This document shows positions 11,891-22,317 of a DNA stretch of 64,000 nucleotides, piece after piece (positions within the stretch are counted from its first letter, which is position 1; each line of letters opens with the position of its first letter). The stretch covers positions 12,571,564 through 12,635,563 of the forward strand of contig CM119265.1 in the NCBI GenBank assembly GCA_051294375.1. The letters are read 5' to 3'. The translations under genes and the position numbers were made by a program. A model generated the notes under the pieces. That model was given only the letters and a program-made list of their open reading frames with translations, was not told the DNA's origin and made no database searches. The DNA comes from Paraspadella gotoi (Eukaryota > Chaetognatha).

Positions 11891-14800
11891 ATGAATCCGA
11901 CGAACCTGCCTCCTTTCCTCACCCCGACGACGAACGGTGAGGTAAGCGTCTCGTCCGCCTTCGCCGCAGCTTCATCGTCCTCGGATTTCGCGGACAACTT
12001 CGTCGCCGGTAACGACACCTTCGCCGGCGCCTTCTTCAACGACACCTCCTTTCGCAACGCCTCGTCGAATCTAACGGATCGATCTTCGACGAGGAAAAAC
12101 AACAAAGGTACGCCGAGTTGAATTTTTTTTTTGTTTTTCCTCCTCGTATGATTTATTGTGGTTTCGGATTTCGGTTTTTTTTTCTCTTTTTTGTGCGTTG
12201 CTTTTGTTTTCTCGTCGTAACTTTAGCCAAAAAAAACAACAAAAAAGTTAACAATAAAACAAACAAAGAGAAGCTTTCATTCTCGTTTTCGACGCCAGTC
12301 TGTATTTCGATTTCTTGCTTATCTGTCAGGATGTCTTTGCTATAATTTACTATGTGGCAGATTTATGGTATTCGCTGGTAAACAGGTAAAATATTCGGGT
12401 CCAGAATTGGTGCGATAAAGCGATATAGTATTATTTTTAAAGCTAAAGCTGTGGCCTCTAGTTGTTTAAGGGTTTAAGAGGCAATCGTGACGTATTCTCT
12501 ATTTTGTTCTTTTTTTTTCGAAAACAAATAGGAAAAAATGGTGGTGGGGAAATTAAATCACAATTTGAAAGGCAAACAGACGCTCAACATCAGTTTTCGG
12601 TCTTAATTTTTTGTTTTCCTTTTCGTGCGATGAGCGGGAAAGAAAATAAAGGGAGGGAAGACCGGGGGGAACGGGGTGTAAATAATTGTTAGGAACTTTG
12701 GTCGGTGAGGTATAAGGAAAGAGAGACTGTTGATGTGGAAAGCGAATGTGGAAGGTGAAAAAGTAAAGTGACAGAAGAAACTCGCGAGTGGGCGTGAAAG
12801 AAAAAGGAGGATTGGGTTGGAACAATGAAATGGGTGGAATTTTATAGTGGGAAAGCACTACGGAAGGAGGAGTAAGTGGAGGAGAGGAGACAAGAACGAA
12901 AAGTAGGTCGAAATGGAAACAGTAAACTGGGGGGAGCTATAACAGTAATTTGAGGTGGAAAGAGATTTATTTTTCATTAAATAGGTTAAAAAGCTGATTT
13001 TGAGATGAAACACCTGAAAGATATTGTTCACCTATAAAGAAAGTACTGGATTCTATTTTGAGAAATACGCGGTGAGAAAATGAAGCTATGAAGAAGGTGG
13101 TTAAATAAAAGTGTAAAAGAAACTGAATTAATGGATATATAATATATATAATTATATGTCGATACATATTTTTGTGAGCCCTGAGCACAGACCTAAAGAC
13201 TGAAGGAGGCGACGAAAAAAAAAACCCATCGACCCGAAGTTAATTTTCACGCACCGAAAATAAGGCTCCTTGTGAATTATAGTCACGGTAGAGACTGGGC
13301 GAACAGGGTTATTAAATTCGAAATATTTACTACACATATATTAAATTCGCAAACGATTCACATATTCTGGAGTTAAAAAACCCATACGGATGTACAGAGT
13401 TTTTGTGCCATAATTCAGTCAACTTCTCATCGCCAGTAATTATTCACCCCTTAATTTAGACCTTCGTCGCTATCACAACGACTTATTGAGTTATCCAAAC
13501 CGGATCTTTATCAAAACAATCCTAAACTGAATTGTTATTTGATGTTTCCCGTCGTCTCTCTTTTTCCCCCGAAAGTTATTTTCAACAAAAGACGTCATTC
13601 TCTCCCGTCGACGTTCCCTGTCCATTTTTTCCCGGCCTCTAAATAAAAAAAAACCAAAACTTCTAATTCGATAAAGAAGCGGATTAGCTATCGTTAGACA
13701 CTAAGGCCGAAATCCGCGTACTAGAAAATACTATGTATGTGCAATCGGAAAAAATTCAAAAGAGAAAAAAAAGGGTCAACGATGCGTCCATAATTATGTT
13801 GACTAATTATTTATAACTGCAATTTAAAGAGACTTAATTATTTCGCTCGGTTAGCTATTTGCGACGGTTAAATACCGAACAAATATTACAGAGATTCGGC
13901 GTTTTTTAACTCATCTCGTACGAGTAGAAAAAAAAGTTCCATAGAGGGTGCGTGATCGCATCTAAAAAATCACGGCCAAAAGCTAATATCGCCGCCTTGA
14001 AAAAAACAATTGAACGTCACAAACCGAAACGCGTTCTTCGACTCGAAACCAGTCTCCGGCTCATCTCCCTTTAACTTTCCTTCACCCTCAATTTGTTTTA
14101 ATCGGATTTAACGATTTACGATTTAATTTCGAATTTGAAAGAAAAAAAAAATTACGATTTTCGCTCGTGGGTGACGAAGACGTGGAGAATGTTAGACGTG
14201 CGATTTCGAGCTACATTTTAATTGAGGTTAGAGGGTTGATTACGAAATTTATTCCTGTTATAATTAACTATAATTTGGACAAGAATTTTTATATTTCTAG
14301 TAGAAGGTGCAACGATATCGATATCTTTGAAAATTTCTTCTCCCTTCATTTATTCATAATTTATGGTTAATTTATAAATCAACGCAAAGCCAAAAGAACA
14401 AGGGACAAAAGGTAGAAAAAATACTTTTATTAAAACGTAATATGTTCATTGTTGAATCGGCATGCCTTTGTCCTATGAATCAGATGCCATGCTCTCGATT
14501 CATTGCTTCCTGCCTTTCCTATTTCAACCCATATCATGTTCATTTAATTACTGTCTGGATAAATTAAGTCTCCGAATATTTGACATCCGTTTGATATCGA
14601 TGGTTTATTGGCTCGGACAAGACGGTGGGGTCCCGACTCTTAATGAAGAAAAAGTTCAATTATGGCCCGTATTAGGCGACAAAATATGGTTTTCGAATGC
14701 ATATATTTCAAACAGCGATGGTCCTTTGTTTCATTAAAACATCTCGGCAACAACGACAACCAGCCTCGTCATGTCTGGCCTTGTTGTTGTCTCGCCGCAC

Positions 14801-17800
14801 CTCTTCCAATGTCATCTTCGGTCGAAGAGATGAATCAAGTTGAGAGCCGAGGTTAAAATCTGACAGATATCTCGCCTCTTGGGTCAAAAGGCGAAGAGAC
14901 CTTCCAAGTGGGAAAATGGAGATGACGAAAAAAGGGGCGACCATCGAAAGTCCGACCTCCACTTTTCGGATTTGTGATACTCGGTTCAGCCGGTTTTCTC
15001 AATACTATTGTAAAGAAAATGTGTAAAATTTTAAAATTCTCCGATTTACAAGGAAATAGTTTTTTTTTCTTTTTACTTATTTCAATATTTTTAAAATACC
15101 TTTACAATATATATTTATTTTGCAATCTCATTGTTAAAATTTCAGTTTCTCATTGCTGATTTTATAAGTTTTCATTTTCTCATTTTGGTTTATGTTTTAA
15201 ATTTACTTTCATAGTATTTATATAATTTATTAATCCCTGCTAATAATACTTGTGTTTTGTCTCCTGACTTTTTTGTTTTTACTCACACCTTTCACCTGAC
15301 CTTTCACCTGTCCTCCGTCGGAAGCTTTGGTCNNNNNNNNNNGTAATTAAAACCGAGGGAAAGGCTCCTCTTAAATTTTTCAAACTGCCTGCAGAGTTAC
15401 TACAAACACTTTTCCCATCGTTAATGTTTTTTTTTTCTTTTTAGCTAACGAGTGGTTTTTAGCGATGAAGACGACGAGGCTGATGAAAGAAACTTTTTGA
15501 AAACCGGTTNNNNNNNNNNGTTAAGTTTCCCGGTTAAAAATTTTGGGAAAATTTGGCAACTATGTTTCAGTAACTAAGTATGGGAAAAAGAAAAGTGTTT
15601 GGCTCCATCCCTCCACATGATTTGACCTAATTTTTTTCTTCATCGAAATGGCTCTTTAATGATGTAATTAAAACCGAGGAACGCGAGAGGAAAGGCTCCT
15701 CTTAAATTTTCAAACTGCCTGCAGAGTTACTACAAACACTTTTCCCCATCGTTAATGTTTTTTTTTCTTTTTAGCTAACGAGTGGTTTTAGCGATGAAGA
15801 CGACGAGGCTGATGAAAGAAACTAACCGGTTGTAGTTTTGTTATTTTGTTGTTGTTATTCATGTCAGTACAGATCCAAGAGTTCTAACTCGCTTTTTTTC
15901 AATTTAATCAATCGCCGCAGAACTTGACTTAAAACAATATTCGTTAAGTTGCCATAGGCCTAGATTACGATTTTTTTTCCTCGTTCAGAGATTATACGAT
16001 AAATATTTTGGTTATTTCTGATATATATTTGTTTTAATCTAAAAATATTTTTTTTCCGACATCAAACATATATTCAATATTCATCTATTATCATCTATTG
16101 CCATCTATCGACGAACTTAAAACTCAATCTTCCGTCATTTTTCTCAGACGAAGAGAGGCGATTCCCCGGAGTGAAAATCTTGCCACCCCCTAGAGCCAAG
16201 TCTGACACTCCTCCAGGGCGCTGTGAAAGTCTGAAAGTGCTTCTGTAACAGTGGAGTGCGCTGTCGGCATCTATCGTATTGGCGCCCCCCCTTGAAGGGA
16301 TGCATTGGCGCGTACCTGAATCTTGAAACACTCAATTGGGAAGAGGGGTAAAGTTACTGCCTCTAAGGATCCCGCTGCCCCCACCTCCCTTCCTTTCCTC
16401 CCCCGCACCTTGCGAGAGATGCACCTCCTTCCTTCCCTCTTTTCAGATTCTTTATCTCTTTCATCTAGATTTCCGCTCTCGTTATCTTTCATTCGAAATG
16501 AAGTTAAATTCTATGATTTCAATTTTTTTTTTAATAGAAAAATCGTATTTTTCAGTGCAAAAAAAAAAACGTACCTATGATGTGCCTAGGACTTCTTTAA
16601 AATCTTAAAAATCTCGGACGTTGAAATCATTCTTGTACTGTGCAAAAAATTAGGATACTCTTCAAACCTATTTTTTTTATGCACATATTATAAAAAATTA
16701 TGAATGATAAATGTAGATTTTGAAATGGAAACCCATGTGTAAGCTAAGTTAAAAGAAAATCGGTCTAAGCATTCAAGAACTATATATATATGCGATTTTA
16801 TTCGAATACAACGAGGTTGATTCAGTACAATCATCATCAACAAACAAACAAACATTGACTAAGTCTGAGCAAACAAAAAACATTATAAAATAAAGAGCAA
16901 AAACAGTTAATTAAATAAAATAAATTAATTAAAATTTAAACAATTAAAAATTGTTTTTATGTTAGCTCCTAAAAGACAAATGGTCAAAAATATTCATCAT
17001 TTTAGTCACTACAAAAAACATTTTTGAATATCTGCCGAAAACCGAAGATACTTTTTAGCTTTAATTTATGGGCAATTGGGCATGGTATTTATGTTTTCTA
17101 AAAATATGAATAGGAAATAAGGACTTTTGAAAAATAAATTCATTTGGGTAACTTAAAAGAAATGGGTCCAGTCATTCCAGAGCAAAGAGGTTAAAAATAC
17201 CTTAATTTTCTTCTGCTCTGATATTCTGTTTGAGTATTTAGTAGTTGTAACCTAGAAGTTACTTTTCAAAAATCACTGCTTCGTAACGGATACCCACGTA
17301 TTAACCAAATTTCTACCAATAGTTCCATTTTCTATGAATATAAATATTATCATATATAATATAATACTTATAACATCTTTCATTTTAAAGGAATCTAACT
17401 TGCTTTATTTTCATGTTTTTTTTTCACAGGACTGTAGTTCGTTTCTTCATAAATGTTTTTAAACCTCGTTTTTAAATGTTTTTAAAATGTTCTTAAAACC
17501 GCCGCTTTCTTTAAAGTTCCTCAATAAAAACTTAAATCAAGTTAAAGTCGGTTTAAAAGGCGGAACAGTTGCGGATATCGAATGTCATCAAATCGTCTGT
17601 TTAAATTCAATTTGATCGACTGGGCGTCGAAAAAAAAAATTTCCGAATATATCGATCGCTCTATTTTTCGTATCTCGATCATTCCATTATATTTTTTCAA
17701 CCGCCGATTCCCTTTTGTTTCCCTCTATCCTCGTCCCGCCAGATGCGCTGCTGATGGTCGACCTCTACGTCTCCTCGGGCGTGGCCTTCCTGGGAATCGT

Positions 17801-19425
17801 CTCCAGCGTTCTCAACGCCGTCGTCTGGAGGAAGAAGTTCAAAGACTCTGGATCCAAATCGCGGACTGCCTACATCTTCTGCGTCATTTCAATCGTCGAC
17901 GCACTTTACTCCGTCTTTTACATCCTCAAGTACAGCCTGCACAGGTCGGTGATGTTTTATCTTTTGTGGTTCAACTTTGCTGCTTCGCAATAAAAAATGT
18001 TTGTCGCATTACTATTTCCAAGGATTGTGACTTTAATGTAAATATGTGTACGAATCCAATGTATTTAATCGTTTACGCGCTTAATTTTTATCGAATTGTC
18101 CAAATTCTTCCCAATTTAAAAAAAAAAACTTTGGGATAAATCATGTAGATGTTCCGAGATCGTAAAATTTTAGTTTTGAGCTGACGTTCATCTCCTGTTT
18201 TTCGTCTTTTTGCGATTGTTTCAACGATTTACTTTTTATAATATTAATGCTAGAAATATTTTTCTTTCATGTCCACTGAATAACGTCATCCGCCACTCCC
18301 TCTGACAGCATCAAAGACGGTTTTCCCTCCACCACTCCATTCTTTTGCGGCATCGACTACGAAAATCTTCGCTACTTCGTGCTGCAACCGGCCAAAGAGA
18401 TTCTCTGCTCCTGCTCAGTCTGGTTCACCGTCGTCCTCTGCCTCGAACGCTACCTCTCCATCGCCAAGCCCCTCAGGTACGCAAGGCTTCGTCGATCCTT
18501 CTCTTTATCACCCTCGCCTCTGCTTCACCCTCTCTCTCACCCAGATTCGCGGCGCTGGTGACTCATCGTCGCGTGAAACAGTCACTCGTCGTCGTCGCCT
18601 TCGTTTGCGTCTGTCTCGACATTCCGCTTTTCTTCGAGTATAAATACAACGACAAAGATTGCAGGTAGTCATATTTTTTTCTCGCGATACAGAGCACGAA
18701 AAGGTCACACTATTCGAGTGTTTGTAAGAAAAAAAAATCGAAAAAATCTTTTCTGTATTTGAATTATTTACTATTTATGAGTTGAACTTTTTTGAGAGTA
18801 AGGACTGAAATCGCGATTACTAATTCTTAGACTAAGTGTAGAAAATTTCAGTTCTTCAAATTCTTTAACCTTGCATCCAATATGACCATCTGTTGAAAAT
18901 TAGTGAATACCTAAAATTCCCTTCACAAATATCATTCTCCGATTGATTGATTAATGGATCGATTGGTTTCATCTCTCCCAGCAAACCCAGCAAATCCCCT
19001 ATGCGGGAATCCGACGCCTACATCATCGTCTACAGGGTCGTCATCGAGCATCTCCTCAAATTCATGGTTCCCTTCATCCTCATGACGACGCTCAACATCC
19101 GTATTATCCTGCTCATGCGTCAGTCCACATCGCGTCATCGCGAGACGACGCAGTTCAAGAAGAAACACTCTACGCCATCCACCGACTTTTCCGGCGTCAC
19201 CATGCCGCTCAGCGAGGACGCCTCCTCCACCACGCTCAATCTGCAGGCGACGACAGAGATATCCTCCGTGAATTCCGCCGCCCGGCAGCCGCTGCAGATG
19301 CAGAATCATCATCAGCGGCCGGAGCAGCTGCAGCGTCTCTCCAGCAACGGCTGCGTCAAGGAAGACAGGAGGGTGTCGTGGGTGGATCTTTTCAAGAAGG
19401 CCAGACCCAAGTCGATGAGGCGAAC

Positions 19426-19491
<66 letters not shown>

Positions 19492-20176
19492 CCACTTTAT
19501 TTTCCCTTTTTTTAGGACGAAACTTGCCCCAGCTTGCCGCGGTCACACCCCCAACTCGAAAGAAAGTCATCTCTTCTTTACGTCGAAGAACAAAACAACA
19601 AATTGAGGTAAAATAATTTACGACTTTCGTGTTTCGCTTTTTTTTTTCAACTTATTTGCCTCCTTCTCCAGCTTCGTGAGCGCCTGCTACATAACCCTCT
19701 TTTTGATCTTCATCCTGCCCAACGTCATGCGGCGGGCAGTTTGGGCTGCGAAAGATGATTGGGCTAAATTGGGCTTCGACAAAAATGTGAGTTCACATGA
19801 GTTTCAAGAAAAAAACAAAAAAAACTAGAGTGCAACCATGCGGGTTCGAAAAAAAAAAGTAAAATGAATGCGGGATGATGGCGTATTGGCATTAACCTTA
19901 TTCCCATTCTGGTTACATTTCTCATTCCTAGCTCTTTGCCCATTTTCCAAATTAATTTATCTTGTTCCGCTCCTTTTTTTCTTTCTCCTTTTTTTCTTAA
20001 TTTATCTCCTTTTCCCTAATCAATTTCCCTTTACTCGTCGTCAGGCGATGAACGTGTTTCGATCGATCTCGTATTTCCTCGACGCGATTCGTCCTTCCTC
20101 CGACTTTATCCTCTACCTCGTCGTCTCCTCGCAGTTCCGACAGACATTCCTCGCTCTCTTCTCCAAGAGGGTTTGA
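11891..20176 (+). CDS. Rhodopsin-class peptide GPCR (FMRFamide-receptor-like)
   Basis: Nine exons, all phase-consistent: 11891-12107, 17743-17944, 18309-18476, 18545-18664, 18982-19429, 19516-19607, 19672-19786 and 20045-20176 (stop TGA); the first is separated by a 5.6-kb intron. Exon 1 encodes an extracellular N-terminus with four N-glycosylation sequons (NDT, NDT, NAS, NLT). TM1 has GIVSSVLNAVVW. TM3 ends in ERYLSIAKPLR, so ERY stands in the DRY position. TM5 includes FMVPFILMTTLNIRIILL. The third cytoplasmic loop is long (~130 residues), with basic and Ser/Thr-rich stretches. TM6 has LFLIFILPNVM. TM7 reads SSDFILYLVV, so NPxxY is replaced, followed by a short tail (FRQTF). This pattern fits the FMRFamide/myosuppressin-type receptors of protostomes; the ligand cannot be read from sequence. 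I list eight exon intervals; a ninth, upstream untranslated exon is possible but not seen. Confidence 0.85.
15333..15342. other. Assembly gap (10 N)
   Basis: A run of ten N. The sequence just after it is repeated at 15664, which suggests the gap joins overlapping contigs. Confidence 0.99.
15343..15509 (+). repeat. Copy A of a ~165-bp segment bounded by gaps
   Basis: It begins GTAATTAAAACCGAGG and ends near GATGAAAGAAACT. It matches 15664-15827 except for indels, mainly in homopolymers. Both ends abut N-gaps, so a scaffold overlap is as likely as a real duplication. Confidence 0.85.
15510..15519. other. Assembly gap (10 N)
   Basis: A run of ten N that ends copy A of the local duplication. 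Confidence 0.99.
15664..15827 (+). repeat. Copy B of the ~165-bp segment
   Basis: Same sequence as 15343-15509 apart from a few insertions (for example an extra AACGCGAGA near its start). Confidence 0.85.
19430..19515 (+). repeat. 86-bp GPCR intron made mostly of (GA)n, starting at the donor site
   Basis: The donor GTGAGAGAG is itself the first unit of a (GA)n run to about 19490, followed by a T-rich tract and TTTAG acceptor. Reading through keeps the frame open (Arg-Glu repeats) but shifts the phase, because 86 is not a multiple of three. Retention would give a stop shortly after and a receptor lacking TM6-TM7. Confidence 0.8.
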
Positions 20177-20458
20177 GAGAGAGAGAGAGAGAATTGACGC
20201 TCATTTCCCTCATCCCCTCCGCACTAAGATTATCTCGAGACTTTTTTTAACATTTTTGTCTCCAAATTTGGAAGTTCCAAGATCGATCTCGGAGAAGTGT
20301 TGACAAGAGATCGAAAAATTCCCTGTGGTCGCCTCGTTCCGTTTTAGGAATTTTTTCGTAGTTTTTTTTTTTTTCATGAGTCACTGTGTCGTAGCTGTAA
20401 TACTGTGCATTATTGACTTGAGTCATGCGATTCTAAGTGAGATTTAGTAACCGCAATG

Positions 20459-20464
20459 AATAAA
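20459..20464 (+). terminator. AATAAA polyadenylation signal of the GPCR gene
   Basis: First canonical hexamer I find downstream of the stop codon at 20174-20176, about 280 bp into the 3' UTR. Confidence 0.5.
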
Positions 20465-20877
20465 CATGAAGGGCTCTCGCGGACTTTAACCCGCAATATT
20501 CAGATTATGAATATAAGGGCATTATTTGTTTTGGTATTGGGCTTCCGAAATTATTAAATTATTAAATTTAAAAAAATCCATAGACATTTATTAGGCTTTG
20601 AAGGTAAAAGACCAACGAGATTATTGTATAAAACAATGTGTTTATTGTTACAAATCAAACGAGTTATGCAGAATTAATTACTGTGTTGAATTACCATAAA
20701 TATATAATTATAAATGTATTGACTTAATTGGATTAATATTTGACCTAAGCAAAAGAAGAATAGGAGCTCAGTTAGGTTGTAACTTGTAAGCGCTTAGTTC
20801 ACGTGTTTTCAAATTTTCTCACTGTCTCTTGTCGCAATCAAGTGTCTTGGAAAAAGATAATCAACCACAACGCGCTT

Positions 20878-21495
20878 GCGCGTTAAGGCGTAGTGAAAGT
20901 TACATACGAAAATTCTAAAAGTCAATTATGAACAACATACCATCAGTGAACATTAATTTGTAAAAAAAATAAATTTTATGTTTTTTAATTTTCGCAGTAG
21001 GCTATATTTATATATATCCTTATAAAATCGAAAAATTTCAAAATAGGCTTTTCTTAATTTTGATTGCAGATTTGAATTCCTCGTCAAAAGTTGATAAAAG
21101 AAAATATAAATCATTTTTAAAAACTCTTTCATTAAGTGGGTTAAAAATTAAAAAAACTATATTTAATATATAAACAGTTAATTTTCAGTTTAAAATATAG
21201 CTTTTTTTAATTTTTGACCCACTTAATGAAGGAATTTTTCAAAAAGAGTTATATTTCTTTTTACCAACTTTTTATGACGAATCCAAATCTGCAAAAAAAT
21301 CTTAGAAAAAACTGTTTTGAAATTTTAACATTTATTGGTTTAGTACTAGTATAAATATGGCCTACTGCGTAAATTGTAAAATTTATTAGAAATTTTTTTA
21401 TTACATAAATGTTCATTAGTATAATGTTGTTCGTTCCTCACTTTTAGAATTTTAATTAAAGTTAAATTTAGAAATTTTACTATGCCTTATTGCGC
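20878..21495. mobile_element. Palindromic (fold-back) MITE, ~0.62 kb
   Basis: The two halves are inverted copies with the centre near 21190. Examples are ACTCTTTCATTAAGTGGG (left) against its complement CCCACTTAATGAAGGAA (right), and the outer GCGCGTTAAGGCGTAGT against GCGCAATAAGGCATAGT. Divergence between arms is around 10-15% by eye. No coding capacity, and no clear target-site duplication was found. Confidence 0.75.
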
Positions 21496-21801
21496 GTCGA
21501 TGACCTAGAATTCTGGAGGATCAGAGGTCAAATCGTTCAAAATCCTTAGCCTTTCGACCTTCTTATTTATTGCTCCTAAAAAAATTAAAAATTGCTTTAC
21601 TGCCAAGTTATAACGAGACCCTTTTAGTCGCTCAGTCAAAACATATTTGAATATACCTAAAAGCTTACCATATAAGTGAAAATTAATAATTAACTAATAA
21701 AATTATCAATTTTAAAACAAACAACAACTATATGTTAATATGGCTAAGGAGTTAACGAGTCGTAGATCTGACAAAACTGTTGAAAGTTTTGAATGATTCA
21801 C

Positions 21802-21805
<4 letters not shown>

Positions 21806-21860
<55 letters not shown>
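21806..21860 (+). repeat. (CT)n microsatellite
   Basis: An uninterrupted dinucleotide run of about 55 bp. Confidence 0.95.
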
Positions 21861-21863
<3 letters not shown>

Positions 21864-22284
21864 CACGAAAATCTGACGCTACCATTAGCGTAAACAGGCG
21901 GCGTCATTTCCGACCGGAAGTCACGGTCAACGCCTCTTTCGCGCCTCGTTTGCCTTCGTCTTTGAAGCGACACGCGTTCGACCGGCGCGTGCGTCGTGGA
22001 CCGTGACCATTAGAAGCGGGTGCTTAGGAGTGGGGAAGTTAGTGAGTGTGATGCGTGAGGGTGAGTGCGACACACGAAGATGAATGAGACTCGCTTTGGA
22101 CTGAAATGAGGAGGTAATTTTTGCGGAGACCGCTCCGTTATTTACTTTAAAAAAAACTACTTAGATTTCAAAATATGTATTTCGAATATTTTTATTTTCA
22201 TCGATATTGCGAAATAAACAAGAATGCATTTATTCTTTTTATATCTATCTTAGTAATCTAGTATGGAGTCAAATAAAGCATTAC

Positions 22285-22290
22285 TTTATT
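22285..22290 (-). terminator. AATAAA polyadenylation signal of the RNF216-like gene
   Basis: TTTATT on the plus strand, 27 bp past the stop codon of the minus-strand gene. Confidence 0.55.
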
Positions 22291-22317
22291 ACTAAAAGTC
22301 GCGAGGCCCATGACCCA

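Larger units (their letters stand above)
12108..17742 (+). other. First intron of the GPCR gene (5.6 kb)
   Basis: The donor follows AACAAAG at 12107 and the acceptor is the CAG before 17743. Phase 1 matches on both sides and creates an Asp codon. The intron is AT-rich and holds two 10-N gaps and a ~165-bp segment present twice (15343-15509 and 15664-15827). I saw no additional exon; short open frames at 14167, 14462 and 16323 lack flanking splice signals and family resemblance. Confidence 0.7.
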
